Shown here one piece after another: positions 15,815 through 23,600 of a stretch of DNA of 37,714 nt. Source of the stretch: Aquincolibacterium sp964606385. Its GTDB lineage: Bacteria > Omnitrophota > Omnitrophia > Omnitrophales > Aquincolibacteriaceae. Positions within the stretch are counted from its first letter, which is position 1. Every line of letters starts with the position of its first letter. A program made the translations under genes and the position numbers. Under the pieces are notes generated by a model, which saw only the letters and a list, made by a program, of their open reading frames with translations, had not been told where the DNA came from and did not search any database. The DNA is taken from assembly GCA_964606385.1 (NCBI GenBank), contig CAZSFZ010000022.1:1-37714 (forward strand). The letters run 5' to 3'.

Positions 15815-17910
15815 AGATCAGCACGAACTGGTTGAAAGATTTTGTGGAGCTGGCGCCGCCGGTCACCAAGACCGCGGAACGCCTGACCCTTGCGGGGCTT
15901 GAGGTCAAGAAATGCGAACAGCTCACCACGCCTCATGACACGCTGTTTGAGATCGAGATCACTTCGAACCGGGCGGATTGGCTCTCGCACTGGGGCGTCG
16001 CGCGCGAGATCGCGGCGGTCGAGAATCTTTCGCTGAAGAACCCCGCGGTCGATTCCGAAATGAACCGTGTGCCGCCTCCGGGTTGGAAAGTCCAGATCAA
16101 GGACCTGGCGGGATGCCCCTATTACACCGGAGTGCTGATCGAAGGGATCACGGAGACCAAGACCCCGGATTTCATCGTGAACCGTCTCCTGGCCTGCGGG
16201 ATCCGGAGCATCAACCTGATCGTGGATATCACGAATTACGTGCTTCTCGAGGTCGGTCAGCCGCTCCACGCGTTCGATGCGGACCTGCTCCGGGGAAAAG
16301 AGGTCGTGGTCCGAAAGCCCAAGCAGGGCGAAAAATTCACGCTGATCAACGGTGCCGTGATCGAGCTTAAGCCCGACGACCTTTTGATCGCGGACAGCGA
16401 ACGCGCGGTGGCACTGGCCGGCGTCATGGGGGGCAAGGATTCCGAGATCAACGACAAGACGCGTAATGTCTTCCTTGAGTCCGCTTTCTTCGCTCCGGGG
16501 CGCGTTCGCAAGACCTCCCGGACGCATCAGGTCGCTACCGATTCCTCGTACCGATTCGAACGCCGTGTGGACCCGGAAGGCGTGGACCTGGGGCGGAACC
16601 GGGCGCTGACGCTGATCCAGAAATACGCCAAGCCGGCCCGCATCAGCGCGGTGATCAAGGCGGGCGAAAAACCTCAGCTCGAGGTTAAAACTATTCATTT
16701 GCGCGCGGATGAGGTGGCCCCGGTACTCGGCGTCGAGATCAAGCCGAGCCAGATCGCGCTTATTCTGGGGCGCTTGGGGCTTCAGGTGAAGCAGCACGCG
16801 CCGTCCGGTTCCGATCAGCCCTCGGAAAAAGAGAAGAAGGAACGGATCATTTGGACGGTGGGGATCCCGTCGTATCGTCCGGACCTTGTGCGGCCGATCG
16901 ATCTGATCGAAGAGATCGCCCGTATCTACGGCTTTGAAAATATTCCCGAAACGCTTCCCGCGCGGTCGCCACTCTCCTTGACCGAACATCCGCGGCTTAC
17001 TCTTGAGAAGAAGATCCGGCAATCCTTAAGCGGTGCCGGGCTTTCCGAGACGGTGACGTTCAGCCTGATCTCCGAAGACGGGCTGGATCCCGCGAAGGAC
17101 CTTAAACATGCCGTTCAGATCGTGAATCCGCTTCAACACGGCCTTCACTGGATGCGGCCGACCCTTGTGACAAGCCTGCTTAATGTGATCCAGAAGAACG
17201 TGAACGCGGGCGCGGACTCCATCCCGGTATTTGAGATCGCGAATATTTATTCTGTACCGGACGCGCATAAGCATCCGGTGGAAGAACGCGTTTGCGCGAT
17301 CGCGCTTTACGGCAACAAAGCGGCTCGGACATGGCTGGATGCCGCCCGCCCGGTGACCTTCTATGACCTGAAAGGTTATGTGGAGGCGATCCTTAAAAAT
17401 TCCGGCTGTTCCGATCTCTGCGTGGCCAAGATCCAGAAAAGTTATTTCGAGGCCGGAACAGCGGAAGAGGTCCGCTCCTGGCAGACCCCGCTCGCGTTCC
17501 TGGGGCAGGTTTCCAGCGAGTTGCTGGAAAAGTGGGATCTCAAAGAACCGGTTTATTACGCGGAAGTCTCGCTCGAGAAGCTGATCGCCCCGTCGCAAAA
17601 GATACGCACCTTCCAGGAATGGCCCAAATACCCCGCGATCGAACGCGACCTTTCGATCGTGGTCAAGGATCCGGTGAAAAGCGGGGAACTGATGGGGGAG
17701 ATCCGCGGTCTGGGGCAGGGGCTGATCCGCGACGTTTTTCTTTTCGATCTTTTCCGCGGCAAACGTGTTCCCGAAGGCTGCAAGAACCTCGCGTTCCGGG
17801 TGGTGTACCAGTCCCCCGAACGGACGCTTGTCTCCGACGAAGTCCAGAAAGTCCACGAGAAGATCGCCCAAACGCTCGTGCAGAAGTATCAAGCGTCGTT
17901 TCAAGCGTAA
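15811..17910 (+). CDS. pheT: Phenylalanyl-tRNA synthetase beta subunit lacking the EMAP-II-like domain
   Basis: PheT, 699 residues, is about 100 shorter than usual (E. coli 795). The N-terminal B1 piece (MKISTNWLKDFVEL ... LAGLEVKKCEQL) runs after about 15 residues straight into FEIEITSNRADWLSHWGVARE. The tRNA-binding B2 domain that normally sits between them is therefore absent. B3/B4 editing region (YYTGVLIEG, NLIVDITNYVLLEVGQPLHAFD), B5, the catalytic-like core and the C-terminal FDX-ACB anticodon-binding domain (PKYPAIERDLSIVV) are present. It is coupled to pheS by ATGA. Confidence 0.96.
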   Translation: MKISTNWLKDFVELAPPVTKTAERLTLAGLEVKKCEQLTTPHDTLFEIEITSNRADWLSHWGVAREIAAVENLSLKNPAVDSEMNRVPPPGWKVQIKDLAGCPYYTGVLIEGITETKTPDFIVNRLLACGIRSINLIVDITNYVLLEVGQPLHAFDADLLRGKEVVVRKPKQGEKFTLINGAVIELKPDDLLIADSERAVALAGVMGGKDSEINDKTRNVFLESAFFAPGRVRKTSRTHQVATDSSYRFERRVDPEGVDLGRNRALTLIQKYAKPARISAVIKAGEKPQLEVKTIHLRADEVAPVLGVEIKPSQIALILGRLGLQVKQHAPSGSDQPSEKEKKERIIWTVGIPSYRPDLVRPIDLIEEIARIYGFENIPETLPARSPLSLTEHPRLTLEKKIRQSLSGAGLSETVTFSLISEDGLDPAKDLKHAVQIVNPLQHGLHWMRPTLVTSLLNVIQKNVNAGADSIPVFEIANIYSVPDAHKHPVEERVCAIALYGNKAARTWLDAARPVTFYDLKGYVEAILKNSGCSDLCVAKIQKSYFEAGTAEEVRSWQTPLAFLGQVSSELLEKWDLKEPVYYAEVSLEKLIAPSQKIRTFQEWPKYPAIERDLSIVVKDPVKSGELMGEIRGLGQGLIRDVFLFDLFRGKRVPEGCKNLAFRVVYQSPERTLVSDEVQKVHEKIAQTLVQKYQASFQA

Positions 17911-17994
17911 CGCGGTCCACGTGCGCAGGTCCATGGTCCACGCTGCTGCTTTTTCATGGTGCGTGGCCCTTGTTCCGTGGCCCGAGGAGTTATG

Positions 17995-19332
17995 ATGTCT
18001 GACGAATTATTCAGCCAGGTCGAGGTAGAGGATTCCTTCCAGGTGCCCCCGGACGCGCCCCTCGCGGTCCGGATGCGGCCGGCCTCGCTGCAGGATATGA
18101 TCGGGCAGGAGCATCTTTTGAGCCCCGGAAAACTCCTCCGGAGGACGTTGGAATCCGATCGCCTCACGTCGCTCATCCTCTACGGCCCCCCGGGAACCGG
18201 CAAGACGACGCTGGCACTCGTGATCGCGCGCACGACCGCCGCGCGTTATGTCTCCATCAACGCGGTCCTTTCCAATGTGGCCGAAATGCGCAAGATCCAG
18301 GATGATGCCCGCAAGCTCTTGCGTCATTCCAGGCGGAAAACAGTCCTTTTTATCGATGAGATCCATCGCTTCAACAAGGCCCAGCAGGATATCCTGATGC
18401 CCGATGTGGAATCGGGCGTCATCATCCTGATCGGGGCGACGACGCAGAACCCTTCGTTCGCGATCCGCGGGCCGCTCCTCTCACGTTCGATCGTCTGCGA
18501 GCTCAAACCCCATGACGAGTCCCATCTGATCCGGATTATGGAGCGCGCGCTCCGCGATAAAGAGCGCGGTCTCGGAAATCTCAAGATCGATATGGAAGCG
18601 ACCGCGTTGGCGCATATCGCGCGCCAGGCTTCGGGGGACGCGCGCCGGGCCTTGAACGCGCTGGATGTCGGCGCGATGACGACGCCTCCGGACAAAGACG
18701 GCGTGATCCATTTCACGGCCGCGGTTGCGGAAGAATCCTGCCAGAAAAAGATTGTCCAGTACGATTGGGACGAGGATTTTCACTATGACACGATCAGTGC
18801 CTTTATCAAAAGCCTTCGCGGTTCGGATGTGAACGCCGCGGTCTATTGGCTGGCCAAAATGCTTTACGCGGGGGAGGATCCCCGGTTCATCACCCGCCGC
18901 CTTGTGATCTTCGCGAGCGAAGACATCGGGAACGCGGACCCGCAGGCGCTCATCCTTGCGACGAGCGGGTTCACCGCGGTTGAATTTGTGGGGATGCCCG
19001 AGGCCCGGATCATTCTCGCGCAGGTCGTGACGTATCTCGCGTTGGCGCCCAAAAGTAACGCGAGTTATATGGCGATCGAGCGGGCGACCGAAGATATTCA
19101 AAATCAGAAGACCGAGCAGGTGCCCCAGCATTTGCGGAGTACCGCTTATGCCGGTGCCAAAGACCTGGGCCATGGGAAAGGATATGTCTACCCCCACGAC
19201 TCTCCCGGCAAGAAGATGGATCAGGCCTACCTCGATAAGTCAGGGGATTACTACCAGCCGAAGCCCATCGGATTCGAAAAGACGCTCCAGGAGCGTCTGA
19301 AGGATCCCTCCTCAACATTTCCTCACGCCTAG
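17995..19332 (+). CDS. rarA: Replication-associated recombination protein A (RarA/MgsA AAA+ ATPase)
   Basis: RarA, 445 residues, is a clamp-loader-like AAA+ ATPase acting at stalled replication forks. Walker A is G64-PPGTGKT71, Walker B is LFID121-E122, and sensor 1 is GATTQNPSF. The RarA tetramerisation region (RLVIFASEDIGNADPQAL, YLALAPKSN) and the C-terminal GYVYPHD are present. The AGGAG at 17985-17989 is five bases from ATG 17995 and two from the in-frame ATG 17992, so I take 17995. The 84-bp gap after pheT holds repeated GTCCA/GTGG sequences and no terminator. Confidence 0.95.
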   Translation: MSDELFSQVEVEDSFQVPPDAPLAVRMRPASLQDMIGQEHLLSPGKLLRRTLESDRLTSLILYGPPGTGKTTLALVIARTTAARYVSINAVLSNVAEMRKIQDDARKLLRHSRRKTVLFIDEIHRFNKAQQDILMPDVESGVIILIGATTQNPSFAIRGPLLSRSIVCELKPHDESHLIRIMERALRDKERGLGNLKIDMEATALAHIARQASGDARRALNALDVGAMTTPPDKDGVIHFTAAVAEESCQKKIVQYDWDEDFHYDTISAFIKSLRGSDVNAAVYWLAKMLYAGEDPRFITRRLVIFASEDIGNADPQALILATSGFTAVEFVGMPEARIILAQVVTYLALAPKSNASYMAIERATEDIQNQKTEQVPQHLRSTAYAGAKDLGHGKGYVYPHDSPGKKMDQAYLDKSGDYYQPKPIGFEKTLQERLKDPSSTFPHA

Positions 19333-19484
19333 CCTGATTTTTAAGTTCTGGTCCTTAAAATACATCAAAAAGAACCATTTGTGTGCCAATTAGGCTCAAA
19401 AACGTTAAATTATGCTATATATTTATATTTATAGCTATAATAATTATTAAATAGAATGTTTATAAAATAATTAAGGTGTGAATA
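19333..19484. other. AT-rich spacer after rarA
   Basis: No gene seen. Base composition falls sharply against the surrounding GC-rich coding DNA. 19400-19475 is almost pure A/T, with a TATAGCTATA palindrome. It precedes the promoter at 19485 and marks the boundary between the housekeeping cluster and the small ORF/STAS-PilZ/giant-protein region. Confidence 0.6.
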
Positions 19485-19513
19485 TTGACAATAGAATGCA
19501 CATAGGTTATGTT
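19485..19513 (+). promoter_or_regulatory. Promoter for the small ORF and STAS-PilZ gene
   Basis: Consensus TTGACA at 19485-19490, a 17-bp spacer and TATGTT at 19508-19513. The A/T-rich DNA immediately upstream could act as an UP element. Confidence 0.6.
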
Positions 19514-19579
19514 TTTGTTAGGAAGTGAAAAAAGTACTTTTGACAAGGATATAAATACTCAATCAAAGGAGATTAGAAA

Positions 19580-19747
19580 ATGACGCATGATCTATATGGA
19601 ATTCGTAATTCAAAATTGAACGGCCGGAGCGGTTCGCTGACGTTTTGTGTGATCCACCACTGTGACATGTTGTCGGGGTATATGTCCCCGAAGCTGCACC
19701 GTGCTCTCAGGCGCACCGAACGCTCCAGAAAGAGGCGAATGCTATGA
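19580..19747 (+). CDS. 55-residue small protein, unrecognised
   Basis: A short ORF opens with ATG eight bases after a strong AAAGGAG (19565-19571) and ends at TGA 19745-19747, overlapping the STAS-PilZ ATG by 4 nt. The product has no signal or membrane segment. Its middle contains TFCVIHHCDMLSGYM, with a C...HH-C spacing that could bind metal. The last 18 residues are strongly basic (RRTERSRKRRML). The Shine-Dalgarno and ATGA coupling argue that it is translated. It could be a leader peptide that sets expression of the next gene, or a small protein in its own right. I recognise no family. Confidence 0.55.
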   Translation: MTHDLYGIRNSKLNGRSGSLTFCVIHHCDMLSGYMSPKLHRALRRTERSRKRRML

Positions 19748-20475
19748 GCAGATTTCATTATACCACTCGAGAGATCGGGGGCGTTGCCGTCTTCGATCTG
19801 AAGGGGGAGCCGACCTTTGAAACGGTTCAGGAGGTGGCCTGGAAGATCCAAAAGAGCATCCGGCGCCATCACTTTCACCAGATCATCCTGAATTTTAAGG
19901 GCGCGGGGCCGTTGGACCCGATCGGTCTCAGGCGGCTTTTGACCGTCTGCATCCGGCCCAAGCATAGCGCGCTCTATGGGGCGTCGGCTGATATGGCCAG
20001 CTTCCTGCAGGAGAATTGCTTCACCGGGAAGGTGGATATCTGCGCGGACGAAAAAGAGGTGGCCGAGAGTTTTGGTCCCTTCCTCTACGACAAGGATCCG
20101 GACAAGCGCTATCTCGATAAGAACGCTAAGACGCCGAAGGAATCCCTGGGGTGCCAGCTTGACGGGCGGAGAAACCACCGGATGCATGTCGCCATTCCGG
20201 TCGAACTCAGGATCACGAGCCCGCTCAATGAGATCGTCATCACCAAGGCGATCGTAACGAATATCAGTCAGGGCGGCGTCTTCGTGGAATACCTGGACCT
20301 TGAGGCTGCTGGGAAGATCAAGGCCATGGAGCCGATCGAGGACCTGCCGGTCGATATCCATATCTTCCCAAGCGCCAATTTCCCGGACGAATACCATGTG
20401 GCGGGAAGGGTGAGGCGCAAGGAGATCCGTAGGGAGCAGCTTGGATTTGGGATTGAATTTCAAGAGAGCCGATAG
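19744..20475 (+). CDS. STAS-PilZ two-domain protein, probable c-di-GMP receptor
   Basis: This 243-residue cytoplasmic protein joins a STAS-like domain (about 1-110) to a PilZ domain (about 141-240). In STAS anti-anti-sigma factors the loop is D-S-x-G with a phosphorylated Ser; here it is D58-P-I-G61, so the phosphosite is lost. The PilZ c-di-GMP motifs are intact: R142-R-N-H-R146 (RxxxR) and N173-I-S-Q-G-G178 (NxSxxG). It should therefore bind c-di-GMP, such as that made by the cyclase at 6578-8257. Partners are unknown. An AGAGG lies eleven bases before the ATG, which also overlaps the upstream small ORF. The giant-protein gene 187 nt downstream has its own promoter. Confidence 0.82.
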   Translation: MSRFHYTTREIGGVAVFDLKGEPTFETVQEVAWKIQKSIRRHHFHQIILNFKGAGPLDPIGLRRLLTVCIRPKHSALYGASADMASFLQENCFTGKVDICADEKEVAESFGPFLYDKDPDKRYLDKNAKTPKESLGCQLDGRRNHRMHVAIPVELRITSPLNEIVITKAIVTNISQGGVFVEYLDLEAAGKIKAMEPIEDLPVDIHIFPSANFPDEYHVAGRVRRKEIRREQLGFGIEFQESR

Positions 20476-20570
20476 GGGTGACTATGTCTTTATCGTGTCT
20501 TGCTGTAAAGCTTGATGATGCGGTTATTTATGGCAAAGAATCAGCTCTCATAAAATCGTCTGAATGACCC

Positions 20571-20598
20571 TTGAAATTTGGAAAGTGTGTGTTACATT
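20571..20598 (+). promoter_or_regulatory. Promoter for the giant protein gene
   Basis: TTGAAA at 20571-20576, a 16-bp spacer and TACATT at 20593-20598, 65 bp before the start codon. Confidence 0.5.
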
Positions 20599-20662
20599 TA
20601 TTAAAGTTATTTTATTGGTTTAAAAAGCGTTAATTAAATTCGTTTTTAAAGGAGAGCCGTAG

Positions 20663-23600
20663 ATGAAAAAGAGCCTCAAAGTGGTCGCAACGGTCACTTT
20701 GGTGTGTTTTCTCACGACGCAGACGGTGTGGGGCGCTCCGGGGGCCGGTATCGAAATGGCTGGCAAAATGGAATTGCCTGCCTATCTGAGTATTGATATC
20801 CCCGCGGAATTTGGCACGGTGGACTCTCTTTACGAAGCTCCTGCCGGCGCGAACCCGCAGTTCATCCTCCATATACAGAACGCCCACGCCAACTACCAGG
20901 CCCAGATGAAGATCAAGCAGCTCCTAGGCTACATGAACAAAAAGTACGGTTTTTCCACGATCTTTGTCGAAGGCGCTTCTGAGAAACTGGACCCGGACTA
21001 CCTGCGTCTTTTCCCGGATCAGGAGCGGAACCTCAAGCTTTGTGATGAACTGGCAAAACAAGGCGAGCTGACCGGCGTCGAGCTCTACATGATGGAAGCC
21101 GACAAGAACATCGCCGCGCTCGGGATCGAAGAAGCTTCCTTATATAAAGCGAATTATGATGCCCTCAAAAAAGTTTTTGGCGCCGAGACTGATGTCACGC
21201 GTTTCTTCAAAGGTTTTGATGGAAAGCTCGACAAAGCGGCTTCCAAGGTATTTACACCGGAGACGCGCGCGTTGATTGGGGATTGGAAACGGTTCGAACA
21301 GGGCCGGCGCGACTTTATGCCCTTCGTGCGTGAGCTTGCCAAGAAATCCAAAAAGATCCTGAATGTGGATGTCGCGAGCCTTTTTGCCCAAGTCGGTTGG
21401 CCGCAGATCTCACGTCTTCTTGTGATCCAGCAGCTTGAAAAGGACCTGAACCGTGCCAAGGGGCAGGAGGAGCAGGCCGCGCTCATCCAGTGGCTTCGCG
21501 GCAAGAATGTCTCCAAGGAGCTCATCGCCACGCTCGAGAGTTTTAATGAGGGCAGTATCGCGGTCGGAAAGTCCACCAAGGAAGTTTCTCCTCGCGAGGT
21601 GTTGGAACGTCTGAACGCCGAGGCCGGCCCGCAAGGATTCAAGTTCAGCGATTATCCCGCGTTCAGCCTTTTTGCCGGTTATGTAACGCTCCGTTCTGAA
21701 TTGGACCCTAAAGTCCTTTTTGAAGAGATCGAGTACCTCTTTACGCAAATGCTGGATCAATTGGCTGAGGAGCCCAAACAGAAGGAGCTCCTTGCCCTTT
21801 ATCGGGACGGCGAGCTTTTGCGTAAACTGCTTCATCTTGAATTGAACCGCGCCCAATGGCGCCAGGCGGTTGCCGGGAAGGACCGGATCTCCGTTCCATC
21901 TCTTGTGTCGCGCCTGAAAGACGCTGTAATTGCATCCGGCGACGAAAGCATCAAGAGGGACCAAGAGATCATGCCCAAGGCCTTCGGTGGCAAGATGGAT
22001 GAACTTTATGCCGCAGGCCTTGAATTCTACGACTACGCGCGCATGCGCGAATCTGTCTTCTATAAACAAATGCAGAGCGCCATGGCGGAACGCAAGATCA
22101 CAAAGGCGATCCTCATTACCGGCGGTTTCCACACGGACGGCATGAGCGACCTGTTTCGCGAGAATTCTATCAGCTACGGCATTGTCACCCCGCGCCTTTC
22201 CGAAAAATCCGACGAGGGTCTTTATCGCGCCACTATGTTGCAGGACCGTGAGCATCTCTTTTCGATCTCTTATATTGAAATGGTCTCCAAGATGCTCAAT
22301 ATCAATGTTCTGATCAGTAATGGTGTCGATGCCGGCAAGCTCTATGCCGGTTTGATCGATGTCGCTGCGAAGATGGACAACGCCAGCATTCCGAAGACTG
22401 TCGCTGAATTCAACAAGTCACCGCTTGCGCTCAAGAACAACATCGTGCTTGCGATGCAGGTGAATGCGCAAGGCGAGGTTCTTAAGGGCGCCGACGGCTT
22501 GCCTGTTTACAAAATCGTGAATCGCGGAGATGTGACACGCGTGGAGGTTCCGCTTCAAGAGGGACAGGTCGGGGGCGTTTCTGGCCAGATTATTCCCACG
22601 GTGCGCGTCGCATCCACTCCGACCATCACGACGACTCCAGCCTTAGCGACGGCCCAGGCGACCCGCGCCGAAGTGAGAACGGAAGTGATTGAAATCCAAA
22701 GTCGTGATGGCAAAGAGCGGTCTGATCCAACCCAAGCCCTTCCGAATGCGGCCGAGCTTATTCGGGATCTAAAGAGCGGCTGGCTTTTTTGGGATGGGAG
22801 CCGTCTGACCGTTCGGGATTCTGTGGGTGTGGATGCGTATCAAAACGTACTGACGAGGTGGCGCAGCGAGTCTCCAGAACCTTTAGCGCCGATTGAGATT
22901 CAAAGCCGTGATGGCAAAGAGCGATCTGATCCGGCCCAAGCCCTTCCGGATGCGGCTGAGCTCCTCCGGGAACTAAAGAACGGCTGGCTTTTTTGGGATG
23001 GGAGTCGTCTGACCGTTCGGGATTCTGTGGGTGTGGCTGGTTATCAGACATGGCTTGCCAATGCCCGCTCCGAGGCGAGGGAAACTCCGGCGAGTCGGGA
23101 GGTGGGGCATTGGGTTTCTGCCGCGTTAGCTGTTCCCGCTCTTTCCGGCTTGATGCTGGCTTTTCCAGCGGTAGAAAAAGTTGCGGTAGCTTCCATTCCG
23201 ATACTCTTAGGAGTTGTCGTGGTGGCCGTTGTCCTTGACAGGTCCCGCTCCGAGGCAAGGGAAGTTTTCAATAAAAAAGCAGTTGATGATCTTAAGCGTA
23301 CTACGAACAAGGGTGACTGGGTTCTTCTCATCGAAGATCATCCCATGATGCAGGAAGCGTTTCAAAAAATGCTCTTGGGAGCAGGTTATACGGAAAATGA
23401 AATTGAGGTTGCTTCGAGCGTGGATGAGGCTGCTAAGAAATTAGCGCAGCGGGTATCAAGGAAAAAGGACGGGGGATGGCCTAGGAATATCGTTTCGGAT
23501 TGGAATCTTGGGCGGGGCCTGCCCCTCGGGACGGATTTGTTGCAGGCGTTTGTGACAAATGGGTTCCCGGTTGATGGGTACGTGATGATGACAACGGATG

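Noticed and set aside
19540..19555. Second TTGACA followed by TATAAA near the small ORF
   Set aside because: The boxes are only 4 bp apart, and no -10 lies at a proper distance. The promoter at 19485-19513 fits better.
21694..21706. R-S-E-L-D within the N-terminal domain of the giant protein
   Set aside because: It lacks the final Arg and lies inside a domain rather than at a boundary, so it is not counted with the R-S-E-x-R linkers.
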